The notes under the pieces are model-generated. The model was given only the letters and a program-made list of their open reading frames with translations. It was not told the DNA's origin and searched no databases. Below, one piece after another: positions 33,964-43,651 of a stretch of 58,141 nt of DNA. The DNA is from Candidatus Auribacterota bacterium (GTDB lineage Bacteria; Auribacterota; Tritonobacteria; UBA1439), in contig JAPLCW010000108.1 of the NCBI GenBank assembly GCA_026392015.1, positions 1 through 58,141 on the forward strand. Direction: 5' to 3'. The position numbers and the translations under genes are program-made. The first letter of the stretch is position 1. Every line of letters starts with the position of its first letter.

Positions 33964-34306
33964 CACCGCCGGGCGACCTATCCGGACCGTATGATTCGAT
34001 GTCATAATCCTTCCCGTGCGAGCCGGGGAATTGATACACGTAGGGGTTGCCCCACGGGTCCAGCGGTATCTCTTCCATGTAGTTGGGAACCAGGGCATCA
34101 AGCGACGGCGGATAGCTCGCGCTATTCTCGAGATAGAAGTGCTGGATCGCCTGTTCGAAGTTCGCGACCTGGACCTTAGCCGTGCTCGCCTGCGCGGGCT
34201 TGATGAATCTTAGAAATCTCGGCCCGACGAGCCCCGCGAGAAGCGCGAGGATCACCATCACCACGAGGAGCTCAATAAGAGTGAAGCCCTTGCCTCTGTT
34301 CTTCAT
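33935..34306 (-). CDS. gspG: Type II secretion major pseudopilin GspG
   Basis: A 123-residue protein with leader MKNRGKG and helix FTLIELLVVMVILALLAGLVG (Glu5). The globular part contains YPPSLDALVPNY, PLDPWGNPYVY and the calcium-loop region SYGPDRSPGGDDDI, all diagnostic of GspG. It forms the pseudopilus shaft. A good ribosome site (AAGGTGGTG) precedes the start. It overlaps gspH. Confidence 0.93.
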   Translation of the reverse strand: MKNRGKGFTLIELLVVMVILALLAGLVGPRFLRFIKPAQASTAKVQVANFEQAIQHFYLENSASYPPSLDALVPNYMEEIPLDPWGNPYVYQFPGSHGKDYDIESYGPDRSPGGDDDITNYKK

Positions 34307-34334
34307 CCGTCACCACCTTTCCTTGACAGCCTTT

Positions 34335-34424
34335 ATCAGCTGTAAGCGGTAAGCCATAAGCTGTAAGCAAAGAGTTCTTACTATTGCATTATACTTACTG
34401 CTTATAGCTTACGGCTTACAGCTG
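34335..34424. repeat. Word palindrome between gspF and gspG
   Basis: The left arm repeats GCTGTAAGCGGTAAGCCATA, and the right arm reads TTACTGCTTATAGCTTACGG then CTTACAGCTG. The same word family (TAAGC) recurs at 46005-46059. It fills the 122-base junction. Confidence 0.7.
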
Positions 34425-34428
34425 AGCC

Positions 34429-35649
34429 CTATTTTACCATCTGATTCATCTCAAATATCGGCATCAAAATCGCGAACACGATAAAACCCACCACGCCCCC
34501 CATGACCACAATCATCACCGGTTCCAGCAGAGAGATGAGCGCGGCGACGGAGTTTTCCACCTCGCTATCGTATGCGTCCGCCACACTCTGGAGCATCTCC
34601 TCGAGCCTTCCGCTCGCCTCTCCGACGGCGATCATATGCGTGACAATCGGGGGAAAGACCCCGCTCTTTGCAAGCGGTTCGGAGATCGACTTCCCTCCCC
34701 CGACCGCCTCGGCGGCCTCGTCAATAGCGTTGGAGAGAACCTCGTTATTCACGATCGTCTTCACAATTCCCATGGCCTTCAGAATGGGGACGCCGCTCGC
34801 GGTGAGGATGGAGAGGGTTCTCGCAAAGCGCGACACCGCCATCTTCCGGGTGAGCTGGCCGAAGACAGGGATGCGCAGCGCAAGCCTGTCGAAAAACAGC
34901 TTTGTACGCTTCCCCCGCCTCGCGCGCTTGAACAGCACGCCGAGCCCCGCAATCCCGGCGAGCATGATCCACCAGTAGTGCTTCATAAACGCGCTCACGG
35001 TGAGCAGCACCAGCGTGGGGGTGGGGAGCTTCTGGTGCGTCTCCACAAATATCTTTGTGATCGTGGGAACGACAACCACGAGGAGTATCCCCACCGCAAC
35101 CACGGCGATCACCGACATGAAGATCGGGTACACCATGGCGGAGCGGACCTTGTTCTGGAGCGCGAGCGTCTTCTCGCTGAATGTGGCGAGGCGCTCGAGG
35201 ATGGTGTCGAGCGCGCCCGCCGACTCCCCGGCGCGCACCATATTCACGTAGAGGGCCGAGAACACCTTCTTGTGCTTCTCAATCGCATCCGCAAGGCTTA
35301 GGCCGCGGTTGACATCCTCCCGTACCTCGATAATGTGCGGGCGGAGGGCGCTTTCCGCGAGCTGGTCCTCGATTGCCTGAAGCGCCCTGACCAGGGGAAG
35401 TCCGGCCCTGAGGAGCGTCGCCAGTTGCCTCGTCACCACCGCGACGTCGCGCACGCCGACGCGCTTGAAGAGGTTCTTGGTGCTCACGCGGCTGCTGAGG
35501 CTTATCCCCTTCTCCGTCTCCCTGATCTCGATCGGGAATATCTGCTGAACCCTCAGCTTGGAGCGGGCGTCCTTCGCGGAGTCGGCGTCGATCACGCCGC
35601 TGACCGCGCCGCCACTCTGGTCAAGCGCCTTATATTCGAATGCGGGCAT
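34429..35649 (-). CDS. gspF: Type II secretion inner-membrane protein GspF
   Basis: A 406-residue platform protein. The start MPAFEYKALDQSGGAVSG and two GspF domains (about 70-195 and 270-400) are typical, with RQLATLLRAGLPLVRALQ in the first and FARTLSILTASGVPILKAM in the second. Three membrane segments are visible (about 170-190, 220-240, 375-400). It links GspE to the pseudopilins. Length and order are normal. Confidence 0.93.
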   Translation of the reverse strand: MPAFEYKALDQSGGAVSGVIDADSAKDARSKLRVQQIFPIEIRETEKGISLSSRVSTKNLFKRVGVRDVAVVTRQLATLLRAGLPLVRALQAIEDQLAESALRPHIIEVREDVNRGLSLADAIEKHKKVFSALYVNMVRAGESAGALDTILERLATFSEKTLALQNKVRSAMVYPIFMSVIAVVAVGILLVVVVPTITKIFVETHQKLPTPTLVLLTVSAFMKHYWWIMLAGIAGLGVLFKRARRGKRTKLFFDRLALRIPVFGQLTRKMAVSRFARTLSILTASGVPILKAMGIVKTIVNNEVLSNAIDEAAEAVGGGKSISEPLAKSGVFPPIVTHMIAVGEASGRLEEMLQSVADAYDSEVENSVAALISLLEPVMIVVMGGVVGFIVFAILMPIFEMNQMVK

Positions 35650-35654
35650 GGTAA

Positions 35655-35796
35655 CTACAGTTGAAAGTTTAAGGTTTAAGGTTTAAGGTGTCACAATCCA
35701 ACCACCACGCGAGGAAGCAACCACAGCCAAAAGTGTAGAGTTGAACGCGAAACAAGCTATTCTTTCAACCTTACACCTTGAACTTTAGACTGTGGT
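35655..35796. repeat. Word palindrome between gspE and gspF
   Basis: AGTTTAAGGTTTAAGGTTTA (about 35665-35690) is a threefold tandem word. ACCTTACACCTTGAACTTTA (about 35767-35790) is the complementary arm. The centre has no obvious feature. It fills the widest junction of the operon (147 bases). Confidence 0.65.
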
Positions 35797-37527
35797 TCAT
35801 ATCTCCAGCACTTCTTCCTGCGTGATGCGAAGAACCTCGTCGAGGGTCGTAAGCCCGGCAGCCACCTTCAGGGCCCCGTCGCCCCTGAGCGTGAGCATCC
35901 CTTTCTCAACGGCTTTCTTTTTGATCATGTTGGAGGAGACGCGGTCGAGGACCATCTGGCGGATATCATCATCGACGAGGAGGAGCTCGAATAGCCCGGA
36001 TCTCCCCCGGTATCCCGTCCCCATGCAGTGCTCGCATCCCTTGCCGCGGAAGACCTCTCCGTTTTTCAGCATTCCGGGTTTGATACCGATCTCGCGCAGC
36101 AGCTCCTCGCTCGGGCGGTACGCCTCCTTGCACTTCGGGCAAATGACCCTCACAAGTCTCTGCGCCATTATCGCGATAAGGGAGGAAGATACGAGGAAAG
36201 GCTCCACCCCCATATCGATCAACCGGGTAATCGCCCCTGCCGCGTCATTTGTATGAAGAGTGGAAAATACGAGGTGGCCTGTGAGGGAGGACTGGATGGC
36301 GATCTCGGCGGTTTCCAGGTCGCGGATTTCTCCCACCATTATAACGTCCGGGTCCTGCCGGAGGATATGCCTCAGGCCGCTTGCGAAGGTCAGATTGATC
36401 TTCGGTTTCACGTGGATCTGCCCGATTCCCGCTATCTGGTACTCCACCGGATCCTCGATTGTCAGAATGTTCTTGTCCTCCGTGTTGATCCTGCTGAGCG
36501 CTCCGTAGAGAGTGGTGGACTTCCCGCTGCCGGTCGGCCCGGTGACGAGGATGATGCCGTAGGACATTTCGATGAGCTTATTGAATTTCTCGAGTTTGTC
36601 GGGCGAGAAGCCGAGCTCCTCAAGACCGTAGAACATACTCCCCCGGTCGAGGAGACGCATCACCACCCTTTCGCCGTGCACGATCGGAATCGTGGAGACC
36701 CGGAGGTCGATCTCCCTGTCGGGCATTTTGATCTTGATCCTCCCGTCCTGGGGGAGGCGCTTCTCGGCGATGTTCATGTTGGACATGATTTTGACCCTGG
36801 AGATAATCGCCGACTGGTAGCGTTTGGGAGGAGAGAATGTATTATGCAGCACGCCGTCGATGCGGAACCGTATCTTGAGCTCCTTCTCGTAGGGTTCGAT
36901 GTGGATATCGCTCGCCCTGGATTTCGCCGCCTGGAAAATCATGAGGTTCACAAGCTTGATCACCGGGGCCTTGTCATCGATATCCATCAGGTCCTCGGCG
37001 ACCTGCTCGGAGAGGTCAAGCACCTTCTCCCCGCCCACCTCCTTCTCGGCGCCCATGTCCTCGATGAGATCATCCGCGGCCCCCTCGGCGTGCTCATAGA
37101 CGGTATTGATAACGTTATTGATGTCGCTCTCCTTCGCGATCACCGTGCGTGTCTCGCATTCAAGGAGGATGCGCATCTCATCGAGGGGTTGTGTGTTGAG
37201 CGGATCGGGTGTCGCCACGCTCACCACGTCGCCCTCTCTCTTCAAGGGGATGACGCGATTCGTTTGGGCGTAGTTGCGGGGTATTTTCGCGATGAGGTCC
37301 CTGTCGACCATGTCGGGGGAAATCGATTTGAGGAAGGGGAGCCCGAGCTGCTCGGCCAGGGCGCTGAGGAGGTCATCCTCCTTGACATACCCAAGCTCCC
37401 GGAGGATCTCTCCGATCCTCTTGGTGGAATCCTCCTGCTTGGCGAGCCCTTCGTCGAGCTGATCGGCGGTGAGGGCCCCGTTCTTCAGGAGGATCTGACC
37501 TATAAGCCTCTTGCTCACCGGCGCCAT
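35797..37527 (-). CDS. gspE: Type II secretion ATPase GspE
   Basis: A 576-residue ATPase. An N-terminal GspE/PilB domain (about 1-150) contains LPFLKSISPDMVD. The Walker A motif is GPTGSGKSTTLYGAL, followed by the Asp box, Walker B (VIMVGEIRDLETAEIAIQ) and the His box (STLHTND). A tetracysteine zinc site is CPKCKEA plus CEHCMGTGYRGR. It powers pseudopilus assembly. ATG 37527 has GGAGGGCAGG upstream. GTG 37548 and ATG 37545 overlap the gspD stop but lack a ribosome site. Confidence 0.94.
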   Translation of the reverse strand: MAPVSKRLIGQILLKNGALTADQLDEGLAKQEDSTKRIGEILRELGYVKEDDLLSALAEQLGLPFLKSISPDMVDRDLIAKIPRNYAQTNRVIPLKREGDVVSVATPDPLNTQPLDEMRILLECETRTVIAKESDINNVINTVYEHAEGAADDLIEDMGAEKEVGGEKVLDLSEQVAEDLMDIDDKAPVIKLVNLMIFQAAKSRASDIHIEPYEKELKIRFRIDGVLHNTFSPPKRYQSAIISRVKIMSNMNIAEKRLPQDGRIKIKMPDREIDLRVSTIPIVHGERVVMRLLDRGSMFYGLEELGFSPDKLEKFNKLIEMSYGIILVTGPTGSGKSTTLYGALSRINTEDKNILTIEDPVEYQIAGIGQIHVKPKINLTFASGLRHILRQDPDVIMVGEIRDLETAEIAIQSSLTGHLVFSTLHTNDAAGAITRLIDMGVEPFLVSSSLIAIMAQRLVRVICPKCKEAYRPSEELLREIGIKPGMLKNGEVFRGKGCEHCMGTGYRGRSGLFELLLVDDDIRQMVLDRVSSNMIKKKAVEKGMLTLRGDGALKVAAGLTTLDEVLRITQEEVLEI

Positions 37528-37544
37528 AATACCTGCCCTCCGCA

Positions 37545-40010
37545 TCACTTCTGCAGGCCGTACGGTTTTGCAGATTCTCCCGCCGGCGGCAGGTTCTTTA
37601 CCGCTTCCTTCTTGACCGACTGAATATACTTGTCGAGCATGCGGGGCGGGAGCTGATGGGACTCATTGAGGAACTCGTCACCGCGGTCACGCGTCTTCTG
37701 CGTGACCTCCGCGAGCTCTGTCGGATTTCTCACAATGTGCGGGGTGATGAAGATTATCAGGTTGATCTTCTCGATAGAGTTCTTGCGGAAGCGTGCGAGC
37801 AGTCCCAGGATGGGAATGTCGCCCAGGATCGGAACCTTCGATTCCTGCGTCGTATAGCTATCGCTGATCATACCGCTTATAACGATCGTGTTTCCGTCTT
37901 TCACATTGATGACGGTGGAGGTGGCCCGCTTCAGCGTGGCGGGCGTGAGCGGCCCTGATATATCGGCGAGCGAGACGCCCACGAGCGACTCTATAGACTG
38001 GTCCACTTCGAGGCGGACGAAGCGATCCTTGCTGATGTGGGGGGTGAGCTTGAGCTTTACGCCGACGTCGCGGTAGTCTATCTGCTGAATCGTGTCCGTT
38101 CCCGTGGTGCCTGACCCCTGGGTGAGCGTCGAGGTGAGGATGGGGACTTTATCGGCGACCTCAAGCATGACCTCCTCGTTATCCGAGGTGAGGACCTGGG
38201 GCGCGGAGAGAACGTTGATATCCGTATCCGCCTGGAGGGCATTGAGGAGCACCGTGAACGGCCCGATAAAGTTCTTATCGCTGATCGGCTTGTAGACGAA
38301 TCCGGTGTTTATTCCCGTTCCCGCGCTCAGTGGGTATTTATTACCGAGATCATCGATGATCAACTGCCGGAGCGGCGGTTCGAACTGCGAGCCGAGAAAG
38401 TTCTGCGTGTTGTCAATTCCCTTCTCGCTCATCTTGTCGGAGGTGAAATCAAGCCCTTTGAGCGACTGGAACTGGAAGTCCGCGGAGATCGACTTGGCAA
38501 GGTCAACCTCGGTGATGATGACTTCGACGAGGACCTGGTCCCTGGGAATATCGAGGTCCTCGATGATCCTGGTCATGAGATCGTAATCCTGCGGGGAAGC
38601 GTCGATGATGAGCGCGTTGATTTCGGGATAGCTGGTGACGGTGAGCTGCGCGGCCCCCTCGGACGTCCGCGCGGAGCTGATCGACTGGAGAACACTCGCC
38701 ACGTCATCCGAATTTGCGTACGAGAGGCGTTTCACGCGCACCCGCGTCGTGCCCTCGGGCGTCTGGCGGTCGAGCTCTTCGAGGAGAGCGAGCACCCTCT
38801 CGGTATCCTCGGGGCTCGCGACGATGATGAGGGCGTTGGTGCGCTCATCCGCGAAAATCTTGATTGCCTCCTCTCCTCCCGCCGCCGCGGCGGGTTGCGG
38901 CGCCGGTCCCCCCCGCGCCGGTGCGGTTCTCCTCCTCGCAGCAGGCTTGGCGCCGGGGCCGCCCTTCTGCTGGACGATCGTGAGTATCTCCTCCGCGAGG
39001 AGGCTCGCTGCCGCGTACTTGCAGGGCGCTACGGTGATGGTTGATTCCAGAGCCGGGATGTCCACCTCATTGATGATCTTCATGATCCGATTGAGATTCG
39101 ATATCGCATCGGAGACAATGAGCATGTTCGTCGGAGGGTACGGGACGACGCTTGCGTTCGCACTTGCGAGCGTTTGAACCAGGCGCTGCACCTCGTTCAG
39201 GTCGGCGTACTGGAGCGTTATGATCTCCGTGACGAGGGTGTCATCGGGCGATTTCTCCTCGATCTCTTCCTCTGTTGCGAAGTCAATGGGGCTCTTTGCC
39301 GCATCCCTCCTGGGAACAATCTTGATAAGCTCGCCTGACGGCACCGTTGCCAGCGCCCGTACCTCGAGCAGCGACTCGAGCACGAGGGGGAGAGCGTCAA
39401 CGGGTATCTTCGTCGGAGACATCACCGTTACCGTGCCTCTCACCTGATCGCTCAGGATATAGTTCTTGCCCGTGATCTCGCTGATCAGCTTGATCACGTA
39501 TTTGATGTCCACATTCTCGAGATCAAGGGAGACAAGCTCTTCCCCTCCGCCGGAGACAGCGGAGCTAGCGGCCAGAACCTCCTCCATCGCCGGGGACTGC
39601 GCCGCGGGCGGGGAGGGCTCATCTCCTCCCTGAACCGCCTCGGGGATGGATGTCCCCTGCGAAGAGCCGGCTTCCTCAGCAGCGGGGGCGCTTTTCTTCA
39701 CCGGTGCTTTCTGCACGGGTGTTTTCTGCACGGGTAAAGGAACCGGACTGGCCTCCTGCTCCGCACTCGAGGGGGTCTCGGCAGCCTGTGTCCTTTTTCG
39801 GGGGAGCTCCCGCACCCTGCTCCTCGGAGACGAACGGGGAGGTGTATTCGTATTTGCTGTCAAGGGAGGAGCGCCCCTGAGCATCGGGGCCTGTCTTCCG
39901 CCCGGCCCAGGTTCATTTGGGGAGCCTGCTTCCTGCGCGGCAACTGACGCAACCATGGCGACACCGAGAAGAACGGGGAGCCACTGCAATGTGTGAGAGA
40001 ACCTCTTCAT
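37545..40010 (-). CDS. gspD: Type II secretion secretin GspD
   Basis: An 821-residue outer-membrane secretin. The signal peptide (MKRFSHTLQW...ASVAAQ) is followed by a long Pro/Ala/Glu-rich disordered stretch (to about residue 145). N0 follows (VSLDLENVDIKYVIKLISEI), then N1-N3 repeats with an Ala/Pro-rich insertion (about 310-330), and the secretin core (VLVEVIITEVDLAKSISADF, then DVGVKLKLTPHIS, IVISGMISDSYTTQESKVPILGDIP). Position 40010 gives a clean signal peptide, and the frame is open to 40067. The disordered N-terminal stretch is unusual for GspD. Confidence 0.92.
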   Translation of the reverse strand: MKRFSHTLQWLPVLLGVAMVASVAAQEAGSPNEPGPGGRQAPMLRGAPPLTANTNTPPRSSPRSRVRELPRKRTQAAETPSSAEQEASPVPLPVQKTPVQKAPVKKSAPAAEEAGSSQGTSIPEAVQGGDEPSPPAAQSPAMEEVLAASSAVSGGGEELVSLDLENVDIKYVIKLISEITGKNYILSDQVRGTVTVMSPTKIPVDALPLVLESLLEVRALATVPSGELIKIVPRRDAAKSPIDFATEEEIEEKSPDDTLVTEIITLQYADLNEVQRLVQTLASANASVVPYPPTNMLIVSDAISNLNRIMKIINEVDIPALESTITVAPCKYAAASLLAEEILTIVQQKGGPGAKPAARRRTAPARGGPAPQPAAAAGGEEAIKIFADERTNALIIVASPEDTERVLALLEELDRQTPEGTTRVRVKRLSYANSDDVASVLQSISSARTSEGAAQLTVTSYPEINALIIDASPQDYDLMTRIIEDLDIPRDQVLVEVIITEVDLAKSISADFQFQSLKGLDFTSDKMSEKGIDNTQNFLGSQFEPPLRQLIIDDLGNKYPLSAGTGINTGFVYKPISDKNFIGPFTVLLNALQADTDINVLSAPQVLTSDNEEVMLEVADKVPILTSTLTQGSGTTGTDTIQQIDYRDVGVKLKLTPHISKDRFVRLEVDQSIESLVGVSLADISGPLTPATLKRATSTVINVKDGNTIVISGMISDSYTTQESKVPILGDIPILGLLARFRKNSIEKINLIIFITPHIVRNPTELAEVTQKTRDRGDEFLNESHQLPPRMLDKYIQSVKKEAVKNLPPAGESAKPYGLQK

Positions 40011-40075
40011 AACCTTAGTTCTCCATCTCATAAAATCTGCATAGTATATCATATCTTTATCCTTCATGACGCACG

Positions 40076-40594
40076 CTACTTTTTTTCTCCGCCCTTCATC
40101 AGCGGGTTCTGCTCGCTCGGATAAAGCTCCAGCGTCTCCTGTTGCCCCTGCCGGTCGAGGACGATGCCCGACCTTGTGATTTCAACGATCTTCGCGCCAT
40201 CCGTATCGGGGAGCACGTCATTAATGCCGTAGTTTTCCGTCTTCTTGGTTTTCTTGTTGTAGATGATTGCCTTCAAAACCCCCCAGGTGGTCATCCCCTT
40301 CAACTCCAGTTCGAGCTTAGGCAGCGGAGGCGGGGTGGGAGTCGGAACGGGCTCCGGTACCCGAGTCGGAACAACATCCTTGTTTTTGAATATCTGCGCC
40401 TTTTCGATAATGCTGTAGCGTTCCGGGCTGATCTCCGGCTTCTGTTGCGTGGCCGGCGTGGCGGCCGGCTTCACGATCTCTGCAGCCTCTTTCCTTTCCG
40501 GTTTCAAGATTGCCTGAACGGTGCTGTAGGAGAAGTAGGCGATGAGAGCCACAAGCGCCGCATTAACAATATAAAGAATCCTGAGCAGGATCAC
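40076..40594 (-). CDS. gspC: Type II secretion GspC-like protein
   Basis: A 172-residue bitopic protein: membrane helix (about 5-27), a flexible linker rich in Pro/Thr/Val (about 80-95), then a small beta domain (about 92-165; WGVLKAIIYNKKTKK, DTDGAKIVEIT) matching the homology region of GspC or PilP. No PDZ domain follows, so it is a short form. It should bridge the platform to the secretin. The GTG start has GGAGGGAGAAAGG upstream. It is the first gene of the operon. Confidence 0.78.
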   Translation of the reverse strand: MILLRILYIVNAALVALIAYFSYSTVQAILKPERKEAAEIVKPAATPATQQKPEISPERYSIIEKAQIFKNKDVVPTRVPEPVPTPTPPPLPKLELELKGMTTWGVLKAIIYNKKTKKTENYGINDVLPDTDGAKIVEITRSGIVLDRQGQQETLELYPSEQNPLMKGGEKK

Positions 40595-40867
40595 TGCCTT
40601 TCTCCCTCCTCACAATAATCGCACAGATCCGTTTTAAAAAATTGCGTTCCGTGACAGCCTCCCGCAGCATCAAGGACAGGCGCGTGCGGACATCTCCGTT
40701 CCGCGTGGAGCAATGTGGATCACCCCGGTCTCCCCTACCCCCCCTGATTACATAGGCAAGCATTCTATCAAAATCCATGGGTTATTTCACATCGTTCGAG
40801 TACAGAAAAATTTCCCGGTCGCTGCCGTCAGCCACATTCAACCAAATCGCCCCCCCTGCCCGAGTCA

Positions 40868-41108
40868 ATCTGTGTCTATCTGTGTGCATCTGTGATACAC
40901 CATTGAAGCTTACACGATCATCACAGATACACACAGATAACCACGGATGAACACAGATGGGCACGGTTAAGAGATTGCCCAAAGGCCGTTCCCGAGTTTA
41001 TCTGTGTGCATCGGTTTTATATCTGTGTTTATCTGTGATGCACATTGAATGTTTAACGATCCTCACAGATACACACTGGCAACCACTGATGAACACAGAT
41101 AGATTTGG
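40868..41108. repeat. Two TCTGTG-family repeats in tandem
   Basis: Copy one (about 40868-40960) and copy two (about 41000-41108) each have ATCTGTGTGCATCTGTGAT-type arms, a CATTGAA centre and CACAGATACACACAG complements. CAACCAAATC before the first and AGATTTGGCT after the second mirror each other, as around the CDF gene. The gap 40595-41131 shows no gene. Confidence 0.65.
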
Positions 41109-41131
41109 CTACGGATCTGACCGTACGGTGT

Positions 41132-43444
41132 TTACTGTGACTCAACCTTTCTCAGCATCTCCTGCGCCCCGCGGTCTTCCGGGTCGATCCGCAGCGCCTC
41201 CTCGAGCTGCCCGCGCGCCTTCACCCGGTCCCCCTGACGCAGGTAGAGCGCCGCAAGATTTCTCCGCGCGCCGCCGTGGCGCGGATTGAGCGCAAGTGCC
41301 TCACGATACATCACGATAGCCTCCCCGATATTTCCTCTCTTCTCCTGGAGGAGAGCGAGATTGTACCGCGGCTCAAAATATGTTTTCGAGAGGACACAGG
41401 CCTCCTCATACTCCTTGCGCGCGCTCTCCGGCTCCTCCAAGCGCTCCTGGACAATCCCGAGATTGCTGTGGTACTCCGCCTCGCCGGGATCAAGCGCAAC
41501 CGCCTCGCGAAGATCCTCTTGCGCCTCAGGCAGTTTCCCCCGGCAGATACGCGCCAATCCCCGCGCCCCGTACCCGCGCCCGGCTGACGGCGCGATCCTG
41601 ATCGCCTCTTCCGCCTCTCGTTCCGCATCCTCGGCCATCCCCTCGCCGAGCAGCGCGGTGACGAGATTGATATGCGGCTCGGCGAACGAGCGGCTCCCCT
41701 CACATGCCTTCATGAACTCCGCCCGCGCAGACGCTCCATCCCCTCGCTGGAGCGCGATCATCCCGAGGAAATTGCGCGCCTCCGGGAGCGATTTGTAACA
41801 TTCGAGGGCCTTCCGAAACATATCCTCCGCGCATTTCGTGAAGCCCAGGGTATAGAACAGCTCGCCGGCGCGCAATTCCGAGAGGGGGAACGGATCGCCG
41901 GAGGAAATCCCTGAGAGCCGGCATGCAGCCAAATCGAGCCTGCTCCTGTGCGGTGCCGCACCAGACCTCAGAAATATCATCGCACGGTCATCCGCATAGA
42001 CGGGCGTCCAGACGGGGCTCTTCCAGAGGGAGGGCAGGAGCACTTTAACGTCACGGGAACTGTACGCCAGGAGGAGGGCGTTCACGCCATATTCGTCCGC
42101 GACTTTATTCAGCGATTCCACATCAGCCATCGCCTGGAGATATTTCCTGAAGAGCGTCTCCCCATACACCAGGTTGCGCCCGTCCATGAACACCCTGTGG
42201 TGAGGATACAACCGGCCTGCGACGTAACTCCCGATATCGTAGTTGCAGAATATACGCTCCCCCGGGGCGGACAACTCGAGAAAATCGATCGCCCCGTCGG
42301 GGAATGCAATCGCTGATTTTCCCATGCCGAAACGCCGCAGACTCCTCTGCTGATAATAGTAGCTATTCGACACCACCTGTTCGAAAAGGAGGCAGAGGAG
42401 GGGAATCATGATCAGGGACAGGGAAACCGAGCAAAACCCGGCGATGGTTGAGAAACGCCGCTGCAATCGCTCTTCAAACGACCCGAGGTTGAAACAGAGC
42501 CCGGGTGCGGAGAGAAGGGCGAAGAGCGGAAGATGCCTGCGCGATTTCATTGCCAGCCATGCAAAGACGGCAAAAATAATAACGTCCGCGGGACGGATTT
42601 TCCTGACGTTGATGAGAAACGCAGCCAGGGAGAGGGCAAACATGAGTGTGAAGAAGAATGCGGAAAACGGAGCGGGGAATGTCGAGGGTGCCGGCGTCCA
42701 GGGGATGACCGTTTCGGTAAATATGCGGGTGGTGGTTTGAGTCCATGGCTGCTCGAAGAGGGAGAATCCGTAGGGGGTAAGCAGGCACGCAGCGGAGAGG
42801 AGGGCAACAAAGGCCGCGAGCCTCTTCACGAGTCCCGCACCATGCGCGCGAGATCGGATCAGCGCATCGACCAGGTAGACCAGCACGAGAAACGGGCCGA
42901 GGAAAAAGGACGGGTGCATATTCGCCCAGAGCACCTGGAGGGGAACGAGCGGCCAGAGCGCCATGACGCAGGACGTTCGCGCGTGCTCCAGAATGGCGAG
43001 GAACGAGACGACGAGAAGGAGCGAGATGAGGTACGGCTTGATGAGAAAGCCGTCATTGGCGATAAGGAGCGCGAAGGTAAGGACGGCGATGGTGATGCCC
43101 CGGCTCGCGTAGCCCCGGCAGCATCGGTAGAGGATGCCAAAGATGCCGAGAACAAGCACCAGGCGGAGGACGCACAGGCCGACCGCGCCGCACGCGGCGT
43201 AGACCAGCCAGAGCACTACCTGAGCCAGCCAGTGGATATCGATCCACGGCTGACCGGCGGCGGTGTAGGAGAAGAAGTCAGCCCGGGGCGCGCGGAGCGT
43301 CGAGCAGATATATTCTCCGGTCCTCAGATACAGCCAGACATCCATGTCGATGATCTGGAAGCACCCGAACGCAGCAACGGCGAGAAAAAAGAGCACCGTC
43401 GCGGTACCATTGATCAGGTTTCTCATACGGAAGGCAATTCTCAC
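41132..43444 (-). CDS. Large membrane protein with C-terminal TPR repeats
   Basis: A 770-residue protein. The N-terminal half has about ten membrane segments with MDVWLYLRTGEYI, DFFSYTAAGQPWIDIHWLAQ and, after the last helix, NYDIGSYVAGRLYPHHRVFMDGR. This is the layout of GT-C-like membrane enzymes and their uncharacterised relatives. Residues about 545-765 are six or so TPRs (EARNFLGMIALQRGD, AEYHSNLGIVQERLE, PRYNLALLQEKRGN). It may add sugars or assemble surface glycans, given the epimerase and glycosyltransferases nearby, but no catalytic residue can be assigned. Confidence 0.7.
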   Translation of the reverse strand: MRIAFRMRNLINGTATVLFFLAVAAFGCFQIIDMDVWLYLRTGEYICSTLRAPRADFFSYTAAGQPWIDIHWLAQVVLWLVYAACGAVGLCVLRLVLVLGIFGILYRCCRGYASRGITIAVLTFALLIANDGFLIKPYLISLLLVVSFLAILEHARTSCVMALWPLVPLQVLWANMHPSFFLGPFLVLVYLVDALIRSRAHGAGLVKRLAAFVALLSAACLLTPYGFSLFEQPWTQTTTRIFTETVIPWTPAPSTFPAPFSAFFFTLMFALSLAAFLINVRKIRPADVIIFAVFAWLAMKSRRHLPLFALLSAPGLCFNLGSFEERLQRRFSTIAGFCSVSLSLIMIPLLCLLFEQVVSNSYYYQQRSLRRFGMGKSAIAFPDGAIDFLELSAPGERIFCNYDIGSYVAGRLYPHHRVFMDGRNLVYGETLFRKYLQAMADVESLNKVADEYGVNALLLAYSSRDVKVLLPSLWKSPVWTPVYADDRAMIFLRSGAAPHRSRLDLAACRLSGISSGDPFPLSELRAGELFYTLGFTKCAEDMFRKALECYKSLPEARNFLGMIALQRGDGASARAEFMKACEGSRSFAEPHINLVTALLGEGMAEDAEREAEEAIRIAPSAGRGYGARGLARICRGKLPEAQEDLREAVALDPGEAEYHSNLGIVQERLEEPESARKEYEEACVLSKTYFEPRYNLALLQEKRGNIGEAIVMYREALALNPRHGGARRNLAALYLRQGDRVKARGQLEEALRIDPEDRGAQEMLRKVESQ

Positions 43445-43486
43445 AAAAAGGGTGATGTGTCATCCCCTATTAGAAGCAAAAGAATG

Positions 43487-43632
43487 CAACCGCGGATTGC
43501 GCGGATTGGGCGGATTAAACCTAGGTCAATGTTCAAGGCAGAATACCGTAGGAATGGATTTATACTTCCCGCCTTATACTTTCGGATGTTTTTTAGAAAA
43601 TCCGCGTAATCGGCCTAATCCGCGGTGAGAAA
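43487..43632. repeat. AACCGCGG family with inserted centre
   Basis: The left arm is AACCGCGGATTGCGCGGATT, and the right arm is CGGCCTAATCCGCGGTGAG. The centre is about 80 unrelated bases instead of the short loop of other copies. It fills most of 43445-43651. Confidence 0.6.
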
Positions 43633-43651
43633 ACGTATAACCAATGATGCA

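Noticed and set aside
33964..34101. Longer start for gspH
   Set aside because: It would run over most of the gspG C-terminal coding region in another frame. The prepilin leader begins at 33963.
30649..40594. Type IV pilus operon rather than type II secretion
   Set aside because: GspK-, GspI-, GspJ- and GspG-type pseudopilins with GspC and GspD-like proteins, and no PilT, PilC or PilQ pattern, favour type II secretion despite the PilM-like domain.
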